DNA from: Treponema sp.
Lineage (GTDB): Bacteria; Spirochaetota; Spirochaetia; Treponematales; Treponemataceae
Length of the DNA stretch: 64,000 nt
Reading direction: 5' to 3'
Assembly: GCA_024402695.1 (NCBI GenBank)
Contig: JAKSTG010000001.1
Coordinates: 124,001 to 188,000, forward strand
Shown piece after piece: positions 16,661-25,267 of the stretch. The notes beneath the pieces are model-generated. The model saw only the letters and a list, made by a program, of their open reading frames with translations. It searched no databases and was not told the DNA's origin. Both the position numbers and the translations under genes were made by a program. Positions within the stretch are counted from its first letter, which is position 1. Each line of letters begins with the position of its first letter.

Positions 16661-17251
16661 ATGACTACAGTTTTTTCTCTGCTTGCCGCAGTTATTACAA
16701 TTTACACAATTCTTTGTTTCATTGAAATCATCATGAGCTGGATTCCCGGCGCTAAGTTCACAAAATTCGGACAGACCATCTCAAAAATCACAGAACCATA
16801 TCTTCACGTTTTCAGCAGATTAAAATGGACTCATGTAGGATACGTTGATTTTTCACCAATCATTTCACTTGGAATTCTTTCCCTCGCCTCTTCCATTTTT
16901 GGATCAGTAGCAGCCCGCGGAAGATTCATGCTGGGAAATGCACTTGGCGAAATTGTCCGCCAGATCTGGGGATTATGTTCTTCCCTTATTGGCCTTCTGT
17001 TCATTCTTATGCTTATCCGCTTCATCGTTCTTCTTGTTAAAAAGAATGAAAACACTTATGACACAATGTGGTATCAGCTGGACAGTTTCCTGCGTCCTAT
17101 AGTTCAGGCAATTTCAAAACCTTTCTATAGAAATCAAAACAGCTATAAAGGAACTCTTCTTACAACTCTCATTGTAATTGCTCTGGTTTACGTTCTGGGA
17201 AATATTCTCTGCGCTGTTCTTGTAGGACTCTTCAACACCATTCCATTCTGA
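16661..17251 (+). CDS. YggT-family membrane protein
   Basis: 196 residues with two copies of the YggT unit: a first (1-65) with MSWIPGAKFTKFGQTISKITEPYL and a second (about 75-196) with DSFLRPIVQAISKPFYR. About four to five membrane helices. The family is widely conserved, often near cell-wall or division genes, with roles in osmotic tolerance and membrane organisation; no enzyme activity is known to me. Upstream of recG, whose promoter candidate lies in the 3' end and the short gap. Confidence 0.85.
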   Translation: MTTVFSLLAAVITIYTILCFIEIIMSWIPGAKFTKFGQTISKITEPYLHVFSRLKWTHVGYVDFSPIISLGILSLASSIFGSVAARGRFMLGNALGEIVRQIWGLCSSLIGLLFILMLIRFIVLLVKKNENTYDTMWYQLDSFLRPIVQAISKPFYRNQNSYKGTLLTTLIVIALVYVLGNILCAVLVGLFNTIPF

Positions 17252-17259
17252 TTTATACT
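17231..17259 (+). promoter_or_regulatory. Promoter abutting recG start (possible leaderless mRNA)
   Basis: TTCAAC (17231-17236), 17-bp spacer, TATACT (17254-17259), eight bases, ATG at 17268. No ribosome site; co-transcription from yggT is also possible. Confidence 0.4.
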
Positions 17260-17267
17260 GTTTCTAA

Positions 17268-19421
17268 ATGAAGCTTTCAGATATCAACACTCCGGTTTCC
17301 GCCGTAAACGGTGTGGGACCGGCCATGACTAAACAACTTGCCCGTCTGAACATCTTTACGGTGGGCGATCTGCTTTCATATTATCCTAAAAAATACGAAG
17401 ACCGCACAAAGAAAATTCCCCTGAAAGATTTCAATCTTGGGAAAGTCCATACTATTGTGCAGATTACCGGACACGAATGGTTCGGCTACGGAAACATGAA
17501 AACCCTGAAACTTCATATCCACGACGGAACCGCCGCAGGAACCCTTGTGTGCTTCAACCGTCCTTTCATGGAAAACAGTTATCCTGCCGGAGCCATAGCC
17601 TCTGTCACAGGAAAATTCGAAGTAAAATACGGAACCCTTCAATGCACCGCTTTTGAGATTTCAAAACTTTCGCAGAACGGTGCCCTTGAAGATTACAAAG
17701 ACCAGCTTCCTCCAGATTCCCGTGTAATTCCCGTTTACCCTCTTACTGAAGGCCTGACTCAGAAAAAACTTGGCACCGCAATTGAAAATGCCCTGAACCA
17801 GTACGCCAAAGGCCTTGATGAAGAACTGGACCTGGAACTGCGGCTTTCAAGAAATCTTCTTTCAAAACAGATTGCCGTAACAAAAATCCACAAGCCAAAA
17901 ACTCTGGAAGAAGCCGATGAGGCAAGAAGAACTCTGGCTTACGAAGAGCTTTTCTTTTTCCAGAAAAAAATTCTTGAACGGGCAAAAAAACGTGGTAAAG
18001 GTCATGAAGTTTCTGAAGAAGGACAGTTCTCTCCTACCCAGAAAAAACTTCTTGAAGCACTTCCATTTTCTCTTACAGAAGACCAGGAAAAAGTCATTTC
18101 TGAAATGAACGCAGAAATAGATTTAGGTTATAAAGAAAGAAATGAAATCCTCATTTCTGAAAATCCTGTATGCACAAAACCGCCTTTCACCATGGCACGT
18201 CTTCTTCAGGGAGATGTAGGCAGCGGTAAAACTTTAGTTGCTCTGTTCCTGGCACTCCGCATTAAAGATCACGGCGGTCAGTGCGCCGTCATGGCTCCTA
18301 CAGAAATCCTTGCAAAACAGCATGCAGAAACAGCGGCTAAACTTCTGGGACCTTTAGGCATAAGCGTAGCCTTCATGTCAGGCTCTTTAAAAAGTTCCGG
18401 AAGAACAAGAGTCCTCAAAGCCCTTAAAGAAGGACAGATTGATCTGATTATCGGAACCCATGCTCTTTTCAGTGCCGATGTTGCATACAAAGATCTTCAG
18501 CTTGCAGTAATTGATGAACAGCATCGCTTCGGAGTAATGCAGAGAGAAGCAATCATTGCAAAAGGACGCAAGGCGGAAAAGACTTCCGGAAGCGACGGAA
18601 AATCCTATACCTTTGAACCTCACCTTCTTATGATGAGCGCAACCCCAATTCCTCAGACTCTTGCCATGACAATTTTCGGAGACCTGGACGTTTCTGTAAT
18701 CAAAACAAAACCTAACGGACGAAAAGAAATAACCACATATCTTGTGAAAGAAGGCAATGAACAGAACGCCTATAACTTTGTCCGCCAGCAGCTTCAGGAA
18801 GGCCGTCAGGCTTACTTCGTTTATCCTGCAATCGGGGAAGCAGAAGATGCAGATGAATTTGTCCTGACAGGCGACGGAAAAGAAAATGCCAGAGGGCTTA
18901 AAAGTGCCACATCGGCTTTTGAAAAGCTTTCGAAAAATGTTTTCCCTGGCGTAAAATGTGCCCTCCTCCACAGCAAAGTTGGCGAAGAAGAACAGGACAG
19001 AATCCTCAAAGGTTTCCAGTCAGGCGAAATCCAGATTCTTGCCGCAACTACAGTAATTGAGGTTGGAGTTGATGTTCCTAACGCCACCTGTATTGTAATC
19101 GAAGGAGCCGACCACTTTGGGCTTTCCCAGCTGCACCAGCTTCGCGGACGCGTAGGCCGAAGCGACCTTCAGTCTTACTGTTTCCTTGTTTATTCAGAAA
19201 AAATCACCGAAACCGGCATTGAGCGAATGAAAGCCCTGCGCACAAGCACAGACGGATTCGTTCTTGCGGAACAGGACCTGAAAATCCGTGGCCCAGGAGA
19301 AATTAACGGAACTCTTCAGGCCGGAGCACTGGAATTCAGCGTTGCAGATGTTGTACGGGACAAGGAAATGTTCCTTCAGACCCGTGAAGATGCAGAACAG
19401 TTCCTGCAGCAGAACTCATAA
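17268..19421 (+). CDS. recG: ATP-dependent DNA helicase RecG
   Basis: Remodels stalled replication forks and branch-migrates recombination intermediates. 717 residues: N-terminal wedge/OB domain (about 60-160), helicase core with Walker A LLQGDVGSGKTLVAL (about 312-326), DEQH box IDEQHRFGV, motif III MMSATPIPQTLA, and motifs V-VI ending QLRGRVGR. Complete C-terminal TRG region (GPGEINGTLQAGALEF). Only 16 bp after yggT; the start MKLSDINTPVSAVNGVG matches the family. No Shine-Dalgarno site. Confidence 0.97.
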   Translation: MKLSDINTPVSAVNGVGPAMTKQLARLNIFTVGDLLSYYPKKYEDRTKKIPLKDFNLGKVHTIVQITGHEWFGYGNMKTLKLHIHDGTAAGTLVCFNRPFMENSYPAGAIASVTGKFEVKYGTLQCTAFEISKLSQNGALEDYKDQLPPDSRVIPVYPLTEGLTQKKLGTAIENALNQYAKGLDEELDLELRLSRNLLSKQIAVTKIHKPKTLEEADEARRTLAYEELFFFQKKILERAKKRGKGHEVSEEGQFSPTQKKLLEALPFSLTEDQEKVISEMNAEIDLGYKERNEILISENPVCTKPPFTMARLLQGDVGSGKTLVALFLALRIKDHGGQCAVMAPTEILAKQHAETAAKLLGPLGISVAFMSGSLKSSGRTRVLKALKEGQIDLIIGTHALFSADVAYKDLQLAVIDEQHRFGVMQREAIIAKGRKAEKTSGSDGKSYTFEPHLLMMSATPIPQTLAMTIFGDLDVSVIKTKPNGRKEITTYLVKEGNEQNAYNFVRQQLQEGRQAYFVYPAIGEAEDADEFVLTGDGKENARGLKSATSAFEKLSKNVFPGVKCALLHSKVGEEEQDRILKGFQSGEIQILAATTVIEVGVDVPNATCIVIEGADHFGLSQLHQLRGRVGRSDLQSYCFLVYSEKITETGIERMKALRTSTDGFVLAEQDLKIRGPGEINGTLQAGALEFSVADVVRDKEMFLQTREDAEQFLQQNS

Positions 19422-19475
19422 TGTATAAATCAGTGATACATTTTTACAGGTTATATAGTAATAACTTGTTCTTTT

Positions 19476-19484
19476 TGTTATATT
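19476..19484 (+). promoter_or_regulatory. Extended -10 element abutting purE start
   Basis: TGTTATATT (TGn plus TATATT at 19479-19484) ends seven bases before the ATG at 19492. No matching -35 and no ribosome site. Confidence 0.4.
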
Positions 19485-19491
19485 TAGTCTT

Positions 19492-19986
19492 ATGAAAGTC
19501 GCAATCTTTTTTGGTTCAAAATCTGACACAGACAAAATGTCAAAGGCTGCCGATGTACTCAAAGAATTCGGAGTAGAATACAAAGCATTTGTAATTTCTG
19601 CCCACAGAGCACACGAACTTCTGGCTGAAACTGTAGCTCAGATTGAAAAGGACGGATTTGAAGTGATCATTGCGGGCGCTGGTCTTGCAGCCGCTCTCCC
19701 CGGCGTAATTGCCGGAATGACAACAATCCCTGTAATCGGTGTTCCTCTTGAATGTGTAACACCAGGCGTAACAAACGGCCTTGCCGGAATGGACGCTCTT
19801 CTTTCTATTGTTCAGATGCCTCCACAGATTCCTGTTGCAACAGTTGGAATCGGAAATGCAAAGAACGCAGGATACCTTGCAGTAGAAATGCTGGCTATCA
19901 AATATCCTGAACTGAAAGAAAAACTTGTTGCTTTCAGAAAGAAACTTGCAGATTCAGCTCAGGCTGATCACATTGCAGAAATCTAA
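19492..19986 (+). CDS. purE: 5-(carboxyamino)imidazole/AIR carboxylase PurE (probably class II)
   Basis: Carboxylates aminoimidazole ribotide in purine synthesis. 164 residues with the substrate motifs GSKSD and SAHRAHE (36-42) and a glycine-rich loop AGAGLAAALPGVIAG. Class I enzymes read GGAAHLPG there; the missing His and the segment ECVTPGVTNGLAGMDALLSIVQMPPQIPV point to class II, which uses CO2 directly and needs no PurK. From memory, Treponema denticola PurE is a class II AIR carboxylase. No purK is adjacent, in agreement. Upstream of purM by about 140 bp. Confidence 0.9.
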   Translation: MKVAIFFGSKSDTDKMSKAADVLKEFGVEYKAFVISAHRAHELLAETVAQIEKDGFEVIIAGAGLAAALPGVIAGMTTIPVIGVPLECVTPGVTNGLAGMDALLSIVQMPPQIPVATVGIGNAKNAGYLAVEMLAIKYPELKEKLVAFRKKLADSAQADHIAEI

Positions 19987-20128
19987 TCCCGAGGTTTGGG
20001 GGCGGAGCTCCCGAAGATGGGGGTGTGGCGAAAACTGTGGTCGTTGAGCTTGTCGAAACGCCAGAGGTTGAGCCCAGGGGGAAGGCTTTTCCCCTGCATA
20101 ATACAGAATTATTTTTAGGAGAATATAA
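19987..20128. repeat. GC-rich structured intergenic sequence between purE and purM
   Basis: Contains GGGGGCGGAGCTCCC, the dyad-like TTGAGCTTGTCGAAAC that recurs in intergenic repeats of many bacteria, and a hairpin CAGGGG / CCCCTG (20075-20096). Composition differs sharply from the genes. It may be a dispersed repeat or an attenuator before purM. Confidence 0.45.
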
Positions 20129-21220
20129 ATGGCTTCATACAAAGAATCTGGTGTAGATGTTGAAGAAGGTTACCGCGCTGTAAACAAATACAAGGATCAC
20201 GCAAAACGCACAATGATCCCAGGAATGCTTACAGGTCTTGGAAGTTTTGCTGGTATGTTCGAAATTCCTAAAGGATACAAAAATCCTGTAATGGTTTCGG
20301 GAACAGACGGTGTTGGAACAAAACTGGACGTTGCATTCCAGATGAAAAAATATGACACAGTTGGTATTGACTGTGTAGCCATGAGCGTAAACGACATTCT
20401 TTGCTGTGGTGTTCAGACATCTTTCTTCCTGGACTACATTGCATGTGGAAAGCTTGAAGCAGAAGTTGCAGCTGACCTGGTAAAAGGTGTTGCTGACGGT
20501 TGTGTTGAAACAGGATGCGCCCTTCTTGGTGGTGAAACAGCAGAAATGCCTGGTTTCTACGATGTAGGAAAATATGACCTGGCCGGATTCGGTGTAGGAG
20601 TAGGCGAAAAGAAAGAAATGATTGACGGTTCTGCAATCAAAGAAGGAGATGTTCTTATCGGTCTTTCTTCTACAGGCGTTCACTCAAACGGATTCAGCCT
20701 TGTTCGCAAACTGGTTCCAAATCCAATGGATCCATTTATCATTGACGGAAAAGATACAGGAAAAACAATCGGTGAAGCACTGCTTACACCTACACGCATC
20801 TACGTAAAACCTGTTATGGAAGTTCTTGGAAAATACCGCAAGGCAATTCACGGTATGGTTCACGTAACAGGCGGCGGATTCTATGAAAATATTCCTCGTA
20901 TGTATCCAAAAGCAAAAGACGGAAAGAAACAGCTGATTTCTATCATCAAACGTGACAGCTGGGACATTCCACCAGTATTCGGTGAACTGATTCGCCGCGG
21001 TGCTGACCTGGACTCAATCTACAACACATTCAACATGGGTATTGGATTCGTTCTGGCAGTAAACGCAAAAGAAGCAGACGCTGTTCTGAAAATGTTCAAT
21101 GACAACGCTCACAAATATCACCGTGAAGACACACCTGATATGAAAGCATACGTAATTGGTAAAGTTGCATATGCCGAAGGCGAAGCCACAACACAGAAAG
21201 AACAGGTTATTTTCGAATAG
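20129..21220 (+). CDS. purM: Phosphoribosylformylglycinamidine cyclo-ligase
   Basis: Makes aminoimidazole ribotide from FGAM and ATP, the step just before PurE. 363 residues, with VSGTDGVGTKLDVA, the ATP-binding segment GGETAEMPGFY and HVTGGGFYENIPR typical of the family. AGGAG lies 8 nt before the ATG. Placed after purE with a structured gap, so the two purine genes probably share control. Confidence 0.96.
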   Translation: MASYKESGVDVEEGYRAVNKYKDHAKRTMIPGMLTGLGSFAGMFEIPKGYKNPVMVSGTDGVGTKLDVAFQMKKYDTVGIDCVAMSVNDILCCGVQTSFFLDYIACGKLEAEVAADLVKGVADGCVETGCALLGGETAEMPGFYDVGKYDLAGFGVGVGEKKEMIDGSAIKEGDVLIGLSSTGVHSNGFSLVRKLVPNPMDPFIIDGKDTGKTIGEALLTPTRIYVKPVMEVLGKYRKAIHGMVHVTGGGFYENIPRMYPKAKDGKKQLISIIKRDSWDIPPVFGELIRRGADLDSIYNTFNMGIGFVLAVNAKEADAVLKMFNDNAHKYHREDTPDMKAYVIGKVAYAEGEATTQKEQVIFE

Positions 21221-21252
21221 TTTTTTCTTAACGAATTAATTATTTATCTGAA

Positions 21253-21324
21253 TTGCCACATTCCTTTATTTCATTTGAATGATTTAAAGGCTTGTGGCAT
21301 TTTGATTTTAAATGAAATAAAGGA
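21253..21324 (+). other. Two interleaved inverted repeats after purM (a-b-a'-b')
   Basis: a: TGCCACA (21254-21260) with TGTGGCA (21293-21299), followed by TTTTGATTTT, terminator-like. b: TCCTTTATTTCATTT (21262-21276) with its exact 15-bp complement at 21310-21324. The stems interlock, so they are mutually exclusive or form a pseudoknot. Confidence 0.6.
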
Positions 21325-21342
21325 TTTACAAAATAGCTTTCT

Positions 21343-21479
21343 AAAAACAGACGCGAGGAAACAACACGTGCCGGCAGAAGCACTTGAAGCTCGGCTCTAT
21401 AGTTTCCTATACGAGCTTCACGTGCAGCGACGCTAGCTAGCGGTCTGCAGGCCGTGATTGTGACCGGGAGTCTGTTTTT
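21343..21479. repeat. Terminator-like stem with a 117-bp structured GC-rich insert
   Basis: AAAAACAGAC (21343-21352) and GTCTGTTTTT (21470-21479) form the outer stem. Inside are a long hairpin GAAGCTCG / CGAGCTTC with a TATAG-TTTC-CTATA tip and the palindrome GCTAGCTAGC. It could be an expanded terminator between purM and mutS2, or a mobile structured repeat. GGAGG at 21479-21483 follows but is 23 nt from the mutS2 ATG. Confidence 0.5.
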
Positions 21480-21506
21480 GGAGGACGTGTTTTATTTGTA
21501 AAGAAA

Positions 21507-24059
21507 ATGAACAAAACTTTAGAACAAATTGATTACTACACTATAAGAGACTCTGTTGCCGATTGTGCCATTTCTGAAGAAGGGAAAAATTACCTCCTCA
21601 GAAGAGAACCATATCACGACCTTTCAAAAATCGAACATCTTAAAAACACCAGCCGTGAATGGGATAAATACATGTCACGGACAAACACACTTCCCTTTTC
21701 TCCTTGGGAACCGGTTTATCCCCTCATGCCTATTATTCACGCAACAGGCTCAAGTCTTACTCTTCCACAGCTTCACGCTTTGGGACAGTTCTGTAATGCA
21801 GTAAAAAGAGTTTCAGAAACAATCAAAGAAAAGGAAACTGAACTTGAATTCAAAAGTCTGCCTGAAGAAGCAGAAAAACTTCAGGATCTTTCCGATGCAT
21901 GGAAAATCATTTTCCGCATCATCACTCCAGATGGAGAACTCCGCGACCTTCCGGAAATTTCAGCCATAAGAAAACAGATCGCTGACCTTAACAATAAGAT
22001 CAAGGTCATAATGCACCGTTACTGCACAGACCAGAAACTCAACGATATCCTTGAATCAAAGGTTCCTGTTCTCAAAAACGGAAGACAGGTTCTTGCCGTA
22101 AAAGCCGGACAGCAGAACAAGATCCACGGCCTCGTTCACGAAGTTTCTGTTTCAGGACGTACAGTTTATGTTGAACCGGAAGAATCGGTTTACGCAACAA
22201 ACGAACTTATAGAAAAGGAATATGAACTTCAGGAAGAAATCAAGAAAATCCTGATAAAAACAACTCAGGAACTTCAGCCCTCAATCCCGGCCTTCCGTGA
22301 AAACATTCCTTTGATGAACTTTTTTGACGCCACCTGGGCCGCAGCAAAATGGGGAAAAGAAAACGAATGCGTTTACGCACTTCCTTGTTCCTCTACAGAA
22401 GATACAGCAGCTGAAAACAATACAGATTCAGAACCGCCTCTTCTTCTCAATGCACGCCATCCTTTACTTGGAGAACGCTGTGTTCCAATCACTATCCGCT
22501 TTATGGACGGAAAAAGAGTCCTGATCATTACAGGACCAAACACTGGTGGTAAGACAGTATCACTTAAAACTTTCGCACTTCTTTCCATGCTGAACCAGAG
22601 CGGTTTTCCAGTTCCTGCCGGTGAAGGAACCAGACTTCCGGTTTTCGACAACATCTATGCAGATATCGGAGACGAACAGTCCCTGAACCAGAGTCTTTCT
22701 ACTTTCTCAGGTCACATGAAGAATATTGCAAAAGCTGTAAAGAAAGCCGGACCTTCAACTCTGGTACTTCTTGATGAACTTGGAAGCGGCACTGACCCAC
22801 AGGAAGGAACTGCCCTTTCCATGAGCGTTCTGGATCATATGATTGAACGCCAGGCATTTGTTCTTGTAACAACCCATATGGGAGTTCTCAAAAATTACGG
22901 TTATACAAACCCTCACTGCATCAATGCTTCTGTTGAATTCAACAGCGACACTCTGACTCCAAGCTATCATCTTATGATGGGAGTTCCTGGAGAAAGTCAC
23001 GCCCTTGATATTGCCGAAAAATCAGGACTTCCTCACTTTATCGTAAAAAATGCAAAGCACTATATTGCAACCGAACAGACAGACGTTTCAGCCTTGATTA
23101 AAGGACTTTCGAAAAAACATTCGGAACTGGACAAACTCAGAAACGCAACACAGAAAGAAGCCGAAGCTCAGGAAGAGAAAGCCCTTCGTCTTGCAGAAAA
23201 AGAAGTTCAGCTCAGAAGAAAAGAACATGAACTTAAAAACAACAAGACCCGCGAGCTGGATGAGTTCATGAGACAGTCCCGCAGAGAACTTGAAAATCTT
23301 GTCAGACAGATCCGTGAAGGAGAAATCACCAGAGACAAAACCGTAAGCGTAAAACAGTATATTTCAGAACTGGAAGCAAACGGACACAGACTGGAAAATG
23401 AACTGGAAGCGGAAGAAGAAAGAATACGCGAAGCCGAAATGGAAGTTCAGAAAGCTTCAGAAAAAATCAGAACTTCACACAAGAAGACAAAGAAAAAGAT
23501 GAAACTTTCTGAAGCCTTAAAATACGCAGAAAGTGCACCGGTGTCTTCTACAGCAGAAACTTCCGGCAACACAAAAGCATCTTCAACACGAACAGAAATT
23601 CCTCTTGATTTTGTTCCTGGAGCCGAGGTTGAAATGGGTTCAATGAAAAGCCGCGGTACTCTTGTAGAGAAAAACAAGAAAGGACAATGGGTCATTCAGT
23701 TCGGAAGTGTCCGCATGACTGCAAAAGAAAAAGATCTTCGTCTTGTAAAAGCAGATTCCACAGCACGTTCTTCTGTTTCTGTTGTTGTTGAAAAAGCAGA
23801 TTCAGACAGCGAATATCCACAGTTTGAACTACGTCTTCTGGGCATGTATGCAGATGAAGCAATCCGTGCCCTGGAACATCAGCTGGATCTTTGTGCAATC
23901 CACAACTTCCCTCGTTTCAGTATTGTTCATGGAAAAGGAAGTGGTGTGCTTCAGCAGGCAGTACACGATTATCTGAGTCACTATCACGGTGTAAAAGAAT
24001 TCAGTTTTGCAGCACCGGAAGACGGCGGATTCGGTAAAACATACGTCGTCCTACGCTAA
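21507..24059 (+). CDS. mutS2: MutS2 ATPase/Smr nuclease
   Basis: Binds branched DNA or collided ribosomes; the family limits recombination and aids ribosome rescue. 850 residues: core/lever domain (1-300), ATPase with Walker A ITGPNTGGKTVSLKT (about 341-355) and Walker B LVLLDELGSGTDP, a long charged coiled coil (about 530-680), KOW-like linker (about 705-750) and a C-terminal Smr domain (about 773-850) with VHGKGSGVL. The last codons (TYVVLR, stop) coincide with the first unit of a tandem intergenic repeat, so the extreme C-terminus may be repeat-derived. No ribosome site at usual spacing. Confidence 0.95.
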   Translation: MNKTLEQIDYYTIRDSVADCAISEEGKNYLLRREPYHDLSKIEHLKNTSREWDKYMSRTNTLPFSPWEPVYPLMPIIHATGSSLTLPQLHALGQFCNAVKRVSETIKEKETELEFKSLPEEAEKLQDLSDAWKIIFRIITPDGELRDLPEISAIRKQIADLNNKIKVIMHRYCTDQKLNDILESKVPVLKNGRQVLAVKAGQQNKIHGLVHEVSVSGRTVYVEPEESVYATNELIEKEYELQEEIKKILIKTTQELQPSIPAFRENIPLMNFFDATWAAAKWGKENECVYALPCSSTEDTAAENNTDSEPPLLLNARHPLLGERCVPITIRFMDGKRVLIITGPNTGGKTVSLKTFALLSMLNQSGFPVPAGEGTRLPVFDNIYADIGDEQSLNQSLSTFSGHMKNIAKAVKKAGPSTLVLLDELGSGTDPQEGTALSMSVLDHMIERQAFVLVTTHMGVLKNYGYTNPHCINASVEFNSDTLTPSYHLMMGVPGESHALDIAEKSGLPHFIVKNAKHYIATEQTDVSALIKGLSKKHSELDKLRNATQKEAEAQEEKALRLAEKEVQLRRKEHELKNNKTRELDEFMRQSRRELENLVRQIREGEITRDKTVSVKQYISELEANGHRLENELEAEEERIREAEMEVQKASEKIRTSHKKTKKKMKLSEALKYAESAPVSSTAETSGNTKASSTRTEIPLDFVPGAEVEMGSMKSRGTLVEKNKKGQWVIQFGSVRMTAKEKDLRLVKADSTARSSVSVVVEKADSDSEYPQFELRLLGMYADEAIRALEHQLDLCAIHNFPRFSIVHGKGSGVLQQAVHDYLSHYHGVKEFSFAAPEDGGFGKTYVVLR

Positions 24060-24291
24060 AGCTCGGACTCCGTTTGCTTAGTGGAAGTTATTTGTGTCGC
24101 CGCGAAATCGCGGCTTGAGCATACGTTACCTTACGGTAACGTTTGCTTAGTGGAAATTATTTAAGTCAGCGCGAAATCGCGGCTTGAGCATACGTCGTCC
24201 TTCGCTAAGGCTCGGACTCCGTTTGCTTAGTGGAAATTATTTAAGTCAGCGCGCATATGCGCGCTGAGTGCATAAGTCGTATTACGATAAC
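24040..24291. repeat. Three-unit tandem repeat overlapping both convergent gene ends
   Basis: Units at 24040-24119 (80 bp), 24120-24188 (69 bp) and 24189-24268 (80 bp), plus a partial unit to 24291. The constant part is GTTTGCTTAGTGGAAATTAT followed by a hairpin: CCGCGAAATCGCGG in units 1 and (nearly) 2, GCGCGCATATGCGCGC in unit 3. A second hairpin alternates between a GTCGTCC/GGACTC type and GTTACC-TTAC-GGTAAC. Stems change while pairing is kept. The array contributes the stop codons of mutS2 (plus) and of the RsuA-type gene (minus). Confidence 0.8.
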
Positions 24292-25058
24292 ATAATCAAT
24301 TCTTCATCTGTTAAGGATCTGCATTGACCTGGCTCCAGATCTTCCGGCAAAACGAAACACCCCATAGAAACTCTTTTCAAATATGAAACTCTATTTTCCA
24401 GAGCTCTTACCATTCTTTTTACCTGATGGAATTTTCCTTCAGTAATTGTAAGGAAGCAGGAATTGTCGTCATTCCATTCCAGCAAAGAAGGCTCTGTAAA
24501 AACAGAAGGTCCTGAATGAGCTTCAGGAAGATAGAGACCTTCCCTACACTTGTCGATCCATAGTCTTTTTTCTTCATCGTCCACAGGAGAATCAAGTTCA
24601 ATATAATATTTTTTTTCTACATGCTTTTCAGGGACGACGAGACCATGGGAAAAATCGCCATTTGTAGTAAGAAGCAGAAGTCCCTCTGTATTGCCATCCA
24701 ATCTGCCTACAGTATGAAGCACACCAAGTTCATCATCACATTTATATTCATCCGGTACAAAATCAAAAACAGTAAGTTTGTCGCCTTCCGGACTGTTACT
24801 GCAAAGGCACCCGGCTTTTTTATTCATAACAAGATAAACATCAGGTTTTAGTCCCAGCGGTTTTCCATCCAAAGTAATCTCATCATGTCTGAGACTTACC
24901 TGAGTAGAAGGAATAAGAACACGTTTCCCATTAACACAAAGTTCATGATTCTGCACAAGGCGCCTTACCTTGCGGTTTGTACTGAAGCCCCGTCTCATGA
25001 GAATTTCATCTAGTCTTTCTGTAAAAACTTTCTGATTCATAAAAAAGGAATTGTTCAT
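24282..25058 (-). CDS. RsuA/RluB-family rRNA pseudouridine synthase
   Basis: Isomerises a uridine in rRNA. 258 residues: N-terminal S4 RNA-binding domain (about 12-65), then the catalytic domain with Asp121 in VGRLDGNTEGLLLLT and a FHQVKRM motif (about 210-217). GGAGG upstream supports the start at 25058. The last codons (ATG TTA TCG TAA) fall in the partial unit of the tandem repeat that also ends mutS2. Target nucleotide cannot be read from sequence; RsuA-like length and motifs favour 16S rRNA but RluB/E remain possible. Confidence 0.9.
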   Translation of the reverse strand: MNNSFFMNQKVFTERLDEILMRRGFSTNRKVRRLVQNHELCVNGKRVLIPSTQVSLRHDEITLDGKPLGLKPDVYLVMNKKAGCLCSNSPEGDKLTVFDFVPDEYKCDDELGVLHTVGRLDGNTEGLLLLTTNGDFSHGLVVPEKHVEKKYYIELDSPVDDEEKRLWIDKCREGLYLPEAHSGPSVFTEPSLLEWNDDNSCFLTITEGKFHQVKRMVRALENRVSYLKRVSMGCFVLPEDLEPGQCRSLTDEELIMLS

Positions 25059-25267
25059 TTAAAAAAAATCTCCTCCGAACTATGAATGTAATGTTTATTT
25101 TGATTTTGTCAACAAATTAGATTTTGTTTAATTTATTTTTATAAAATTTCTATAAGAGCTGGGAAAATAAAGGTGAAGGTCAATTTCATTTGAATAACAA
25201 TAATATAGATTTTCACAGAAAGACTTATTTACAAAAAATTTTTTTCTATGATGAACTTTATGAACTA

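Noticed and set aside
20135..20683. 182-codon open frame antisense to purM
   Set aside because: Same codon-bias shadow; overlaps three other antisense frames of the same gene.
21480..21506. GGAGG as the mutS2 ribosome site
   Set aside because: It is 23 nt upstream of the ATG, too far for normal initiation; no in-frame start closer with family support.
24040..24291. Possible CRISPR array
   Set aside because: Only three units of 69-80 bp, no unique spacers of constant length, no cas genes; internal hairpins and gene-end overlap fit a tandem repeat better.
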